From contig CAZMOZ010000024.1 of NCBI GenBank assembly GCA_964568145.1, positions 1 through 64,000 of the forward strand: a DNA stretch of 64,000 nt, read 5' to 3'. Positions 21,501 to 30,310 of the stretch are shown piece after piece. A model generated the notes under the pieces. It did not search any database. It saw only the letters and a list, made by a program, of their open reading frames with translations, and had not been told where the DNA came from. The stretch's first letter is position 1, and each line of letters opens with the position of its first letter. The translations under genes were made by a program, and so were the position numbers. Origin of the DNA: DSVZ01 sp964568145 (GTDB taxonomy: Bacteria > Verrucomicrobiota > Verrucomicrobiia > Limisphaerales > J093).

Positions 21501-24265
21501 GAGCCGGACACATAAGTGATCGGACCATACTTGTCGCTGGTCAGATCCGAGGTCGCCACGCTGATTTCATACACACCAGCGGCGGTGGCGATAAGCGCCG
21601 GGCCGGTGAACTTCACGCTGCCGCCGGTGGAGTTGGCGAAAGTGTCCCCCGCCACGAAGTTGCCAGTGGCCGTGTACGGGCCGGGGAAAACGGCTCCGTC
21701 TTCGACCTTGGACTTGTTTTCGGCGGTGACGGTCAGCGGCCGCTTCACGATGGTCAGGGTGCTGATCACCGTGCCGTAGGTGATGGCGTAGTTCGAATCC
21801 GCCGCTGTCTTGAGCACCTCGAACTGGTACGCACCGGGCAGACTTGTCGCCGTCGGCGCGGAAACGCTTTGATTGTTGAGCTTCCAGTTGCCCACGGTGG
21901 CCGGAGTCTGCGGGGCCGACTGCCCCGCGATCAAGCCGTCGTAAACAATCAACGCGGGAACGGCGTCGCCGTAGAATTTCTGGGGGTTCAGCACCGCGCT
22001 GATGTTGAGCGCCTTCGGGTTGATCACAAAGTTCAGCGGTTGCTGCAGGGGCAGATTGTAGTTGGCCGTCTTGTCAACGTCCTTGCCGTCAATCACCCGC
22101 ACGATCTTCACATCGCCCATGTTCACAGGATAATTGCCCGCGTTTTCGCCGGCCTCCCGCTTCAGCTTGCCCCTCGGCTCATCGCCCAAGACCAGCGCCG
22201 GAGTAAACGAGGGATTCAAATCCGGATCGTTCTGTCCATAGGTCTTGCTCTGGGAACCGGCCGCCAGGCCCACGATGACGTTCTTCCGGTTGATCCGGAA
22301 GGTCGCGGGTGTGTAGTTAATGGTGTAGTTGTCGTCGCGACCGGTGGCGGTCGAGACGATCTTCAAAGTCCCCTGGTTGATGGGGTAGTCCGCCACGTCC
22401 TCGCCCGCAGGCCGTTGGAGCACGCCTTGGAACTGGTCGCTGGCCACGGGAAGCACCACCGGCGTGGTCGTGTAGTTGAATGCCGCGGGATCTGCCTCGC
22501 CGTAGGTCTTGCCCGATGACACCGCGACCACGGAAACAGGCCTGGGCGTGATAGTCAGCGTCCGGCCGCCGGTGAACACCAACTCATAGTTCGCCGGCAG
22601 GCTCAACGTGCCTTGGGTGATGGGATAATTACCCACCTGTTCACCCAGACGGGATGTGTTTTCCGTTCCCGCCAGCGTGCGGGTCAGATTCCCGGAAAAT
22701 CCATCGCCGCCGATCAACTGGGGCGAATACGTATAGGTCAAAGCCGGGTCCGCGTTCGCGTAAACCTTGGTCTTGTTGTCGGGCGTCACGGTGATCTTCA
22801 GCCGCTCCACCGTCAGCCCATCCGCCACGGTCGTCGTAGAACTGGCCAAGCTGATGCCGCCGGCGTAATCCACCCTCACCTCATACGTGCCGGCCGGCAG
22901 GGCGGAAGTGTCGAAGGCCACGCTGTACGAGCCGTTCCCGCCCGCCGTCGTGGTGTTGAGGATGGCCACGGTGGCCGGCGGATTGGCCCGTCGAATGGTG
23001 ACGGTGACGGCTTCACCGTCCACGGCGTTGTTGCCGAACTCGCCACCGTCCACCTTGCCGGAAATATTCACCGAAGGCGTGCCGTAGGTGACCTTGGCCT
23101 TGGTCACCTGCACTGCGGAGTCAAATTTGTCACCAAGGGTCAACAGACCAGTGCCCGCAAAGTAAACATCGCTCCTGAACGTGGCCGAACTGGTGGCGGA
23201 ACCGTAAGTGCCCGGATTCTGCTGGGCCGTGGTGCCTAAGGTGAGCAACCGCGCGGTGGAGGCGTTTCCGGCGAGGGTGAGCCGGCCACTGGAGATCACC
23301 AAGCGACCATCCACAAACAAGCCCGTGGTTGGCGCGGTGGCGCCGGCACCGTTGCTGAGCGTCAGGTTCGCATAACGACCCGCGCCGCTGAGGCTCTGGG
23401 CGGCGGTACCCGCCAGGACAACCCGCCCGGCGCCGGTCTGGGTGCCGTTGTTGGCGATGTTGCCCCGCGCGGTCAGGTCCTTGCCATCGTTGTTCAGCGT
23501 GCAGCCCGCATCAATGGTCAGCGCCCCGTTGAGCGCTTTGCTGCTGTCGAGCTTGACCGTCCGGCTCGCCACCCCGTTGGGCTTGGTAATGGTCACCGAA
23601 ACCGGCATGGGGGCGGGCCATTCCAAGCCCGTGGTGGTCTGGTCGCCGCTGCCGTTGTACTCGAGGCTCGCGAGCCCTCCATAGGTCACTGGGAATGACC
23701 CGGCCACCGTGGCGGTGCCCTGGATGGAGAGCTTGCCCTGCACGGTAACGCCATTCTGCAAGGTCTTGGCGCCACTGCCGGCGAGGGTGAGATCCTTGTA
23801 CTGGATGGTGGTCGCCCCGATCTTGGCGGTCACCGTCTGGGCGGCGCCATTATAGACCACCACTCCCAAGCCGCTGTTGAAGGCGCCGGCACCGGAAGGC
23901 AGGAAATCCCCGCTCACCCGGAGCGTATGCACGGCCGTGCCGGACGACATGTTCAACTGGTTCCCGGGATTGGAACCAAACTGCACATTCTTGACGGTCA
24001 GGATCCGCGAGGTGCTGTCGAACAGCAACGACCCGGCGGTGGTGCCATCACCGATCGTGATCGTGTCCGCAGTGGCGTTGCTGACGTCCACGTACAGGAC
24101 TCCACCGTCGGTGATGGTGATGGTATCGGACGCCGTGGGCTGGGGACTGAGCGCACTCCACAACACCGTGACGTTTTGGATCGGGTAGTCCCTGGCCATG
24201 ACCTGTCCAGTCAGGCCCAGGGCAAGCCCCGCCATGCACACCAAGTAGCCGAACGACTTCTTCAT
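18596..24265 (-). CDS. Giant secreted MBG-repeat protein with cohesin-like and dockerin domains
   Basis: 1889 aa from ATG 24265 (MKKSFGYLV...); ATG 24361 would add 32 residues before the signal peptide. The order is: signal peptide; autotransporter-like beta-solenoid (to about 420); at least five MBG/YDG-type repeats (VYANADPALTYTY, TYGEADPAAFNY, TYGQNDPDLNPSF, FYGDAVPALIVYDG) to about 950; a cohesin-like beta-sandwich (VPQEPVTIALKVANLQQPVFGAQ...) near 1110-1230; a Bacterial-Ig-like segment; three helical repeats with the shared phrase NR-LLLED/LLLGTDGF; and a C-terminal dockerin with two Ca-binding loops (DVNGDNIVNLSDF, DFDGSGAVNIVDY). It is probably an adhesin or matrix organiser. It has no PEP-CTERM tail. 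Confidence 0.8.
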   Translation of the reverse strand: MKKSFGYLVCMAGLALGLTGQVMARDYPIQNVTVLWSALSPQPTASDTITITDGGVLYVDVSNATADTITIGDGTTAGSLLFDSTSRILTVKNVQFGSNPGNQLNMSSGTAVHTLRVSGDFLPSGAGAFNSGLGVVVYNGAAQTVTAKIGATTIQYKDLTLAGSGAKTLQNGVTVQGKLSIQGTATVAGSFPVTYGGLASLEYNGSGDQTTTGLEWPAPMPVSVTITKPNGVASRTVKLDSSKALNGALTIDAGCTLNNDGKDLTARGNIANNGTQTGAGRVVLAGTAAQSLSGAGRYANLTLSNGAGATAPTTGLFVDGRLVISSGRLTLAGNASTARLLTLGTTAQQNPGTYGSATSSATFRSDVYFAGTGLLTLGDKFDSAVQVTKAKVTYGTPSVNISGKVDGGEFGNNAVDGEAVTVTIRRANPPATVAILNTTTAGGNGSYSVAFDTSALPAGTYEVRVDYAGGISLASSTTTVADGLTVERLKITVTPDNKTKVYANADPALTYTYSPQLIGGDGFSGNLTRTLAGTENTSRLGEQVGNYPITQGTLSLPANYELVFTGGRTLTITPRPVSVVAVSSGKTYGEADPAAFNYTTTPVVLPVASDQFQGVLQRPAGEDVADYPINQGTLKIVSTATGRDDNYTINYTPATFRINRKNVIVGLAAGSQSKTYGQNDPDLNPSFTPALVLGDEPRGKLKREAGENAGNYPVNMGDVKIVRVIDGKDVDKTANYNLPLQQPLNFVINPKALNISAVLNPQKFYGDAVPALIVYDGLIAGQSAPQTPATVGNWKLNNQSVSAPTATSLPGAYQFEVLKTAADSNYAITYGTVISTLTIVKRPLTVTAENKSKVEDGAVFPGPYTATGNFVAGDTFANSTGGSVKFTGPALIATAAGVYEISVATSDLTSDKYGPITYVSGSLVITKGIATITIEGNETWGGGGSFSWTINQANGGNAGSDPGWKLLHVKKTQQGAGGVLTIGATEQNKFTIFLTTLVRGQNSAGSMSKFDPSRPYVWKIAQAESISGFAANKFNLVWQGSGFFANPTFGGTFGIEQWPEADPKEIRLTFTPKPQLETDVPALLGYVRTSDLDVLYLEPSKTSIVPQEPVTIALKVANLQQPVFGAQAFINFSSAHFNANQTGAGAPVVAAGGGVWDNVIYRMWNAGGDLDTVIGLSFTAPLGTTADGTVALITLTPTRTTTGKSRVVFRGDTQVMPGGITGGTQLSGGGGSVVLPARVPTDDITIVVDDKAPVINSVAVTQVQYGETLNIKNGGPGSDPARPSAVRGTVNITVNAKDLPGVGLNGAPTVKFTGPSGQIVNAEGKTSGANDGDFLYTLAVDGGTENGRWNAVVTATDMLGKSTTDNFYIHVNKNEVKGVVEVEALRSSTRRVTFALGDGAAIRQTRTLELAFTESKFMQAGGFRDLPALANELLAPKNAVPMSIYLRYGAIADLDALANRLLLGTDGFASYMRDLLFGYVTDLTTLNDMAAKLKSPTRSIDAYILARLSPSTIQALNNYPSSNPSQAQIAALENGLLNDFTSIALGPSIYDPLRFQSVPLVKTDPRIQGWLPPNPTPKGDDLIQFNRYLLEDAYPRPNGGLSSGYVSGALKAQTAQALVTYTGGDNATLAGLLLLDFDRLTQPSSAGLWGAPSLYTEQRFLGIPLRQQTANLILQVPPVAGSDLVLLNRLLLEDGFAASLGLLNYTSGPLTPATAAALATFAATPNKPNQQALEPLLVADLNKVLDGGVIRRSDLEAAYPEITRARTLAAFTLIDVPEGTTLVSAKTSWNLRETVAPLDPPVGGAKPNGVANFVNGANVQPIVNNNLRAGDVNGDNIVNLSDFNVLQQTYGTTDPRADFDGSGAVNIVDYTLLQNNFGAIGDLGVDGKP

Positions 24266-24361
24266 AGGTTTTTTTTGTTCTCTGACACTCGACCGCGAGG
24301 GCGTCATCAAAGCGGTGGGCTTTGGTGGCCGCCAAGTGTTGGTTTGGGTTTGGGTTTTCAT

Positions 24362-24915
24362 ATAAACGGGTTGGTTGCGCCTTGCTTAATGGTTTGCAGC
24401 ACGTGTCTGGAAAAAATCGGTTCGGCGATGGTAATCCGTCACAGGGCGTAGGAAATTACGCGATTGAGCGCGCTGGTGCTCGGTTGGGTGAATAGAATCG
24501 CACAAGTTGTTTAGATGAGCCGCACGTCCCGCGAGCGCCTCCCGGCCCTCGGCAACAGCCGGGTAGCCCCTAGCAGGAGTAAGCCCGATTTGACGCGCTC
24601 TCATCTTATGCCTGAGTGATCTTGGGGCGGACCCCGCTAAATCGTCAAGGAGATTTTGAAGTTTTTTTCATGTCAGACCAAAGTTTCAAGTCCCACAAAA
24701 CAAGCAGCTTGCGCATGAAGACACCGTGAACGACCTGTTCTTCACGACACTCATCAGGCCGCCGAAGCACGCTTCGGTCAAATCGGCAATCGCTTGAAAA
24801 CCAAGTTACTGCGCAGATTCAAGCGCCCGCTCTTGGGTTGTCTGCTGGTCCACATTAGCTTGGCGGTGTCGAAGGATCGGGAATTTTAGCACTTCAATGT
24901 CCCGGTTGTCGGCCG
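24362..24915. other. Gap without a recognised gene, AT-richer than the surroundings
   Basis: About 550 bp, visibly lower in GC than the flanks, especially 24640-24890. It must contain the promoter of the giant surface protein on the minus strand and possibly that of the small TPR gene on the plus strand. No tRNA, riboswitch or repeat family found elsewhere in the window was recognised here. Confidence 0.5.
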
Positions 24916-24987
24916 ATGGGCGAACAATACTCGCTGTTTGTGGCGCTTGCAGCCCCGGCCTTGTGCGGTACCCTCGGTTGTCACGTC

Positions 24988-25473
24988 ATGGTTTCAGCGC
25001 AGGAACAATACGACGAGGCGATGCACGCCTTCAGTCGGGGCGAGTACGCCAGCGCAGCAGCGCAGATCGAGGCGCTGCTGGCGGCCGAGCCGGACCACTT
25101 CGACGCCCGGCTTTCGCTCGGCATGGCGTACTACCGGTTGGGGGATTTCCAGCGCGCGATTGCCGAAGGCCACAAGGCGGAGCGCATGCGGCCCAACGAG
25201 CAGCTTGTCCACACCAACCTCTCGCTCTTTTATTTGAAGGCGGGCGACAAGGCGCAGGCGGAACACCACGGTCTGCAAGCCCGCATCGCCTCCTGGCGGG
25301 GCAACCTGGCACCGCCAAAGGCCCGGGCCGGTGGCGAGGCGGAGCTGCGAATGGCCCAAACCCCACCCCCCGCCGTCCAAGTTCCCGACCAGTTTCCGGA
25401 AATGCCGTGGAAGAAAAAACCACCAGCCCCGGCCCCGCCAGCACCACCCACGCCGGACAGTCGCAGCCATTGA
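24988..25473 (+). CDS. Small TPR protein with Pro-rich tail
   Basis: 161 aa from ATG 24988 (MVSAQEQYDEAMHAF); a start at 24916 would add 24 residues that look like a signal peptide, possibly a lipobox (TLGC), so both starts are plausible. Two TPR units (EQYDEAMHAFSRGEYASAAA, FDARLSLGMAYYRLGDFQRA) and part of a third are visible, followed by a Pro/Ala-rich tail (PAPAPPAPPTP). It is probably a protein-interaction module of unknown role. It lies 29 nt upstream of the next small gene in the same orientation. Confidence 0.65.
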   Translation: MVSAQEQYDEAMHAFSRGEYASAAAQIEALLAAEPDHFDARLSLGMAYYRLGDFQRAIAEGHKAERMRPNEQLVHTNLSLFYLKAGDKAQAEHHGLQARIASWRGNLAPPKARAGGEAELRMAQTPPPAVQVPDQFPEMPWKKKPPAPAPPAPPTPDSRSH

Positions 25474-25502
25474 AATCCGACAAGAACTTCAAGACCCAAC
25501 GA

Positions 25503-25784
25503 ATGAAAACCGCCTACGAACTGGCAATGGAGCGGCTCGCCAAGCAGGGACCGGTCGTCACGCTCACTGACGACCAGAAGCGCGAGATCGCGGAACTCGA
25601 GTCGCGTTTCAAGGCGCGCCTGGCCGAGCGGGAAATCGCCGCCCAAGGCGAGATTGCCAACGCCGAGGCGGCCGGTGACTTCGAAGCCGCGGACAAGGCC
25701 CGGCAGGCTCTGGCCGCCGACCGCCGGAAGTTGCAGCAAGAACTCGAACGTAAAAAGGACGAGGTCCGCCAGCGCAAGGCCTGA
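25503..25784 (+). CDS. Small charged coiled-coil protein, unknown
   Basis: 93 aa beginning MKTAYELAMERLAKQGP. Nearly the whole protein is predicted helical and charged, with heptad-like spacing (EIAELESRFKARLAEREIAAQGEIANAEA, ADRRKLQQELERKKDEVRQ). Proteins of this size and opening recur in Verrucomicrobiota without known function. It is convergent with the rhamnosidase gene; the two stop codons are 6 bp apart. Confidence 0.65.
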   Translation: MKTAYELAMERLAKQGPVVTLTDDQKREIAELESRFKARLAEREIAAQGEIANAEAAGDFEAADKARQALAADRRKLQQELERKKDEVRQRKA

Positions 25785-25790
25785 ACCGCG

Positions 25791-28700
25791 TCAGCGGCTG
25801 GCAAAGGAATACCGCCCGGGCGCGGCCTCAAGGACCACGCCCCGCGCATCCGTTCCGAGATGCCGCAGCCCGGCAGCCGTGACCGCGGGCTTGCCGCCTT
25901 CAGTGATGATCTTCAACGGCCCGGCTGGAATGTGCAGGGTGGCGGTCGTGTTTGGAGGCACCGTCACGTCCCAAAGAAAAGTCGAAAAGCGGATTGCAGT
26001 GTGTGAAACGCCAGCTTGATCCACTTGGCGCGTTTCTCGCGGCAGAGGATCGCGCTCGATCCGCCAGTGGCTGGTGATGAGTCCGTACGGCGAGCAATGG
26101 GTGGCCCGGACGTGCGTGAGGTCGCCCACCGGCGTCGGTCGCATGAGGATGTGTTTGAAGCCGGGCCGCGCGGGGTCAGCCTGGATGCCGGCGAGGTTTT
26201 CGTACATCCAGATCAACAGGTCGCCCACCAGCATCACGTGGTTGCCGGAGTTCATCGCCGGGTCCGCGGTGTCGCCATTCCACAATTCCCAGATCGTCGT
26301 CGCGCCTTTTTCGATCATGTAACCCCAACTCGGGTACGTGCGGTTCGTGGCCAGGGTGTAAGCCAGGTCCGCGCGGTCGTGCGCGCTCAGCGTGCGCATC
26401 AGCCACTGGCCGCCGATCAGGCCGGTGCCGATGTGGTTCCGGGTTTCGCCGGTGATCTTGCCGACCAGGTGCTCGAACAGCCGAAGCTGCCGGCCTTCGG
26501 GCGCCAGGCCCAACGCCAGCGGCAGGACGCACGAGGTCTGCGAGCCGTTGTCGTAATGGCCTTTGGCGGGGTCGAAAAACTTTGCGTTCAGCGCCGCCTT
26601 CAGGCGCCCGGACAGGTCGCGGTAACGCCGCGCATCGTCCGCCTGCCCCAGATGCTCCGCGTAGCCGGCCAGGAGGCCCAGGCAGTGCGCAAAGCAAGTC
26701 GTCCCCAGAATGGTGCCGTGCGTCTTGCGCGCGGGGTCTTGGGAGTGGATGAGCTTGGGGTCTTCCGGCGGCACGCACCAGTCGCCGTAGGTGTCGCGCG
26801 GCATCAGGTCGTCCCGGATGAAGCCGGCCATGTGCTCCACCCACCGCTTCATGCTGGGGTAATGCCGTTCGATCACCGCGCGGTCACCGAACTGGCTCAG
26901 CAGATGCCCCGGAATGATGACGGTGCTGCTGGGCCAGGTGGCGTTGTCCGAGTAAAGGGGCCAGTATGGCGGGCACACGTCCGGCACGCTGCCGTTCTCC
27001 TTCTGGGCGTCGGCGAAGTCCTGCACCCACTTGGCGTACAGCGGCGCCGTGTTAAACAGGAACGCCTCGCCCTTGGATTCCTCGGAGCGGTCGCCCAGCC
27101 AGCCCTGGCGTTCGTCCCGTTGCGGGCAGTCGGTGGGCAGGCTGCGGTAATTGCCGCGCACGCCCCAGTAGATGTTTTGGTAAAGCTGGTTCAACAACGG
27201 GTGCGAGCTGGACCACTCGCCCGCCCGCTCGAGGTCGTCCTGCACGACACACGCCGTCAGGGTGTCCGCCTTGGGCTGGCCGGGAAAGCCGCGCAACTCG
27301 ACGTAACGAAACCCATGGTACGTGAAGCGCGGCTCGTAAACCTCCGCGCCCTTGCCGGCCAGCATGTACGTGTCCGTGACCCGCGCCCCGCGCAGATTGT
27401 CAAGGTACAGCGCGCCGTCCGGCCGCAACGTCTCCGCGTGGCGCAGCGTGACAACCGCGCCTTCCCTGCCGCGAACCTTCAGCCGGCACCAGCCCACCAG
27501 ATTCTGCCCGAAATCGTAAATCCACGTGCCCGGCGCGATTTCCCGGAACGACACCGGCTTGACCGTCTCGACCACCCGGATGGGCGGCATCATTTGCGCG
27601 ACCAACCGCCCGCCCGGCGGCGACACCACCTGCGCCCGGCCCCAGGCCCCGTCGTCGAAGCCCGCCTCCGCCCAGCCGGGCATGTCGCGACGCGCGTCGT
27701 ATTCCTCGCCATCATACTCGTTGTTGGCGCGAATCGGGCCTTCGGCGGTGAGCCGCCAGGAATCGTTGCTCACCACCTCCGTGGTCGTGCCGTCCGTGTG
27801 TTCGACGCGCAGTTGAAACAGCAGCTTGGGAAAGCCGTAGGTGCGGGTCTCGGTGGGCACCCGCAGCCGCGGCGCGAAATACCGGCCGTTGCCCAGCCAC
27901 ACCGCCGCGCAATTGCTGCCGCGCCGCAGTTCCCGTGTGACGTCGTAGGTCACGTAAAACACCCGTGTGGGGTAATCCGTCAGGCCCGGCGACAGGACAT
28001 GGTCGCCGACCTTCCGGCCATTGAGGTAAAGCTCCGACAATCCCAGCCCGGAGAGGTAAGCCGTGGCGCGGCGCACCGACTTCTCCAGGTTGAACTCGCG
28101 GCGCAACTGCCGCGCCGGCAGCCGGCGGTCCTCCGGGCCGGTCACCTCGCCCCACGGCGCCATGCCCACCGGGCCGAGCACCTTGGCCGGCACCCAGCCG
28201 CCGGCGTTGAACTCGGTCCGCTCCCAGCCGGTGACGCCGATTCGCGAGGCGCGCCATTCCTCGTCCGTGGCGATCACCGTCCGGCCGCCCGGGCTCACGG
28301 TCAGTTCCAGCCGCGCGAGCAGGCCGGCCGGGTTGTCGGTCTCGCCGGCGTTCTTCACCGCGATGGCCAGGACGTTGTCGCCGGCTTTCAACCGGCCGGT
28401 CAGGTCGAACTCCACCGCCGCTTTGTAACTGGCGCCAGTGCCGAGCCGCGCGCCATTGACGTGCAGCTCGAATTCGTTGTCGGCCGCGACCAACAGCCGC
28501 GCCGCTTCCACGCGCGACTTCTCCGGGATGGGCACCCGCCGCCGGAAATAGCGCGTGCCGACGGGCGCGGACGCGGCCGGGTTGCCTTCGGGAAACCAGA
28601 TCCAGGACGTGCCGGTGAGCGTGCTGGGCGCTTCGGTTTCGTCGCGGCCAATCCACACTCCGCGCCAGTCCGCGGGCTGCAACAAACCCATGCTCCAAAA

Positions 28701-29093
28701 GGCTGGCGCGCTCCAGGCGCTGGCCTGGCCGCGCTCGTCCCAGACCCGCACCTTCCAGAAACACGCCTGGCCGGAAGCCAGCGCGCGGCCTGCGTACCGG
28801 ACATGGATGGATTGATCCGACTCCACGCGACCGCTGTCCCAGAGGTCGGCGCGCCCGGCGGCCAGGTTGGCCGCAGCACTCGCGACCAGGACTTGATACG
28901 CGGTCTGCCGCTGACCGCGCGCCCGCGGCTGGACCGCCTCGAACTGCCAGCTCAGCCGCGGCTGCGGGGTGTCAATGCCCAGCGGGTCGCGCAGGTATTC
29001 GCAGCGCAACTCGACGGGCCGCACGGAGGCGTCCGCGTGAGCAGTCCACACGACAAGGCAAAGCAGACTGAACGAGCTGAAGAACGCTTTCAT
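25791..29093 (-). CDS. Alpha-L-rhamnosidase, GH78 family, secreted
   Basis: 1100 aa from ATG 29093; the frame stays open upstream through repeat sequence, so the later start with a signal peptide (MKAFFSSFSLLCLVVWTAHA) is chosen. The order of domains follows the family: N-terminal Ig-like and carbohydrate-binding jelly-roll domains (to about 500), concanavalin-like domain, six-hairpin catalytic domain and C-terminal beta domain. The catalytic signature DCPQRDERQGWLGD is intact. The enzyme removes terminal L-rhamnose from plant or algal polysaccharides and glycosides, probably in the periplasm. No other carbohydrate genes adjoin it. Confidence 0.93.
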   Translation of the reverse strand: MKAFFSSFSLLCLVVWTAHADASVRPVELRCEYLRDPLGIDTPQPRLSWQFEAVQPRARGQRQTAYQVLVASAAANLAAGRADLWDSGRVESDQSIHVRYAGRALASGQACFWKVRVWDERGQASAWSAPAFWSMGLLQPADWRGVWIGRDETEAPSTLTGTSWIWFPEGNPAASAPVGTRYFRRRVPIPEKSRVEAARLLVAADNEFELHVNGARLGTGASYKAAVEFDLTGRLKAGDNVLAIAVKNAGETDNPAGLLARLELTVSPGGRTVIATDEEWRASRIGVTGWERTEFNAGGWVPAKVLGPVGMAPWGEVTGPEDRRLPARQLRREFNLEKSVRRATAYLSGLGLSELYLNGRKVGDHVLSPGLTDYPTRVFYVTYDVTRELRRGSNCAAVWLGNGRYFAPRLRVPTETRTYGFPKLLFQLRVEHTDGTTTEVVSNDSWRLTAEGPIRANNEYDGEEYDARRDMPGWAEAGFDDGAWGRAQVVSPPGGRLVAQMMPPIRVVETVKPVSFREIAPGTWIYDFGQNLVGWCRLKVRGREGAVVTLRHAETLRPDGALYLDNLRGARVTDTYMLAGKGAEVYEPRFTYHGFRYVELRGFPGQPKADTLTACVVQDDLERAGEWSSSHPLLNQLYQNIYWGVRGNYRSLPTDCPQRDERQGWLGDRSEESKGEAFLFNTAPLYAKWVQDFADAQKENGSVPDVCPPYWPLYSDNATWPSSTVIIPGHLLSQFGDRAVIERHYPSMKRWVEHMAGFIRDDLMPRDTYGDWCVPPEDPKLIHSQDPARKTHGTILGTTCFAHCLGLLAGYAEHLGQADDARRYRDLSGRLKAALNAKFFDPAKGHYDNGSQTSCVLPLALGLAPEGRQLRLFEHLVGKITGETRNHIGTGLIGGQWLMRTLSAHDRADLAYTLATNRTYPSWGYMIEKGATTIWELWNGDTADPAMNSGNHVMLVGDLLIWMYENLAGIQADPARPGFKHILMRPTPVGDLTHVRATHCSPYGLITSHWRIERDPLPRETRQVDQAGVSHTAIRFSTFLWDVTVPPNTTATLHIPAGPLKIITEGGKPAVTAAGLRHLGTDARGVVLEAAPGRYSFASR

Positions 29094-29164
29094 GGCCACG
29101 GGGGCCAGTGAAGCGCGACGCCGGCGACTCCGCCAGACCGAAAAGCGGCCGGCGCTCGCCCGCC

Positions 29165-29310
29165 TCGCCGGGATTGGTACTTGGTTCTTGGTTCGTGGAA
29201 AACAGATGCCAGATACCGGATACCAGATGCCGGCCTTTGACCTTCGACTTGGAACTTGGAACTTGGGTCTCGAACACTGACTTCGGATTTCAGATCTCGG
29301 ATTTCTCTCC
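29165..29310. repeat. Mixed degenerate repeat block upstream of rhamnosidase gene
   Basis: Consecutive blocks of TTGGTTCTTGG-, GATGCCAGATACCGGATACC-, CTTGGAACTTGG- and TTCGGATTTCAGATC-type units. The same block types recur at 11870-12025, 49070-49170 and 50685-50800, in other orders and orientations. Confidence 0.75.
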
Positions 29311-29367
29311 TCGGATCGCCTTGCCAAAGGCGGCGGGAGGCGGTTTGCTGCTGCGCGGCCACAGCCC

Positions 29368-29443
<76 letters not shown>

Positions 29444-29575
29444 ATTTGCCCCACGCCCGCCTCCCCGTGAATTTCAAGCCGCAAGACTGCGTCGGGTTTC
29501 GGCCAGGGAATTCCGCGCGAAGATCGCGAAGACGGCGAAGGAAGTCCGGCTGGTTCGCGCGATGACCGGACACGG

Positions 29576-30127
29576 TCAGATCTCAAGCCACCGACGTTGT
29601 TCGTCTGTCAGCCTGGGCTCACGTTCCAACCCGGCGTGAAAGCGGTCGGCGTCCCAGATCTCGAACGAGTCGAGCACGCCCAGCAAAACAACCTGCCTGG
29701 TCAGCCCCGCCGCTTCGGCCAGCACCCCGGGAAGGACCAGCCGGCCGCGCGGGTCCAACTCCACCCGGCACAAGCCGGCCGCGAGCCGGCGACCCAGGAC
29801 TTCGCCGGCAGCATGGTCGAGCCCGGTGTGGGAACGCAGTCGGTCCAACAGCCCGCGGAATTGCTCGTCGCTGAGCGCCCGGATGCGCTCGGCACGGCCG
29901 TATGGCCACGGCAGCAGGTAAAGCACGGAAGCGACCGCGCCGGCCCGCCGCCAGTGCGCGGGCAGTTGCACGCGGCGGGCGGCATCCATGCTGTGCAAGT
30001 ACTGCCCCACGTAAAGCGGCTGGTCCGCGCCTTCCGAACCGCCCCGCCGGCCAGCCGCGCCGCCGGCCGGGTCTGACTTGCGGCTGTTGTTGCCAGCGGA
30101 ACGATCGCCAGGCGGTTTTGCGCTCAC
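29576..30127 (-). CDS. mraZ: MraZ-like AbrB-fold protein, orphan
   Basis: 183 aa. Two SpoVT/AbrB-like halves are visible. The first is YVGQYLHSMDAARRVQLPAHWR, matching the MraZ opening GEYxHxLDxKGRxxxP. The second is LDPRGRLVLPGVLAEAAGL followed by VVLLGVLDSFEIWD, matching the second MraZ motif and its FEIW. MraZ is a DNA-binding regulator normally first in the division and cell-wall cluster. Here the gene stands alone, with tRNA-Phe downstream and ispF divergent. The N-terminal 37 residues look low in complexity, so a start nearer YVGQ is possible. Family placement is good; the regulatory target is unknown. Confidence 0.75.
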   Translation of the reverse strand: MSAKPPGDRSAGNNSRKSDPAGGAAGRRGGSEGADQPLYVGQYLHSMDAARRVQLPAHWRRAGAVASVLYLLPWPYGRAERIRALSDEQFRGLLDRLRSHTGLDHAAGEVLGRRLAAGLCRVELDPRGRLVLPGVLAEAAGLTRQVVLLGVLDSFEIWDADRFHAGLEREPRLTDEQRRWLEI

Positions 30128-30310
30128 GCCGCAGAGGTGTGCCCGGCTGACCGGGCGGTGTAAACCCGAAAACGGGGCACCTCCGCCGCGGACGTTGCGC
30201 GCGACGGTGAGTTGCCGCCCATTCCCGGGCGCGGAACCGATCTTTGCCAGGCGTTTAGCGGGTCGGTTTCGACGTTTACTTTACCCCCGCCGCGGGCGTA
30301 CGCTCCGGGC

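Noticed and set aside
24362..24915. Riboswitch or c-di-GMP aptamer in front of the giant surface protein
   Set aside because: Some hairpins and a GCCGGGTAGCC stretch are present, but conserved aptamer positions could not be matched.
25503..25784. Longer gene from 24897 in the frame of the small coiled-coil protein
   Set aside because: The upstream part is the shadow of the TPR gene in another frame; the ATG at 25503 starts the plausible protein.
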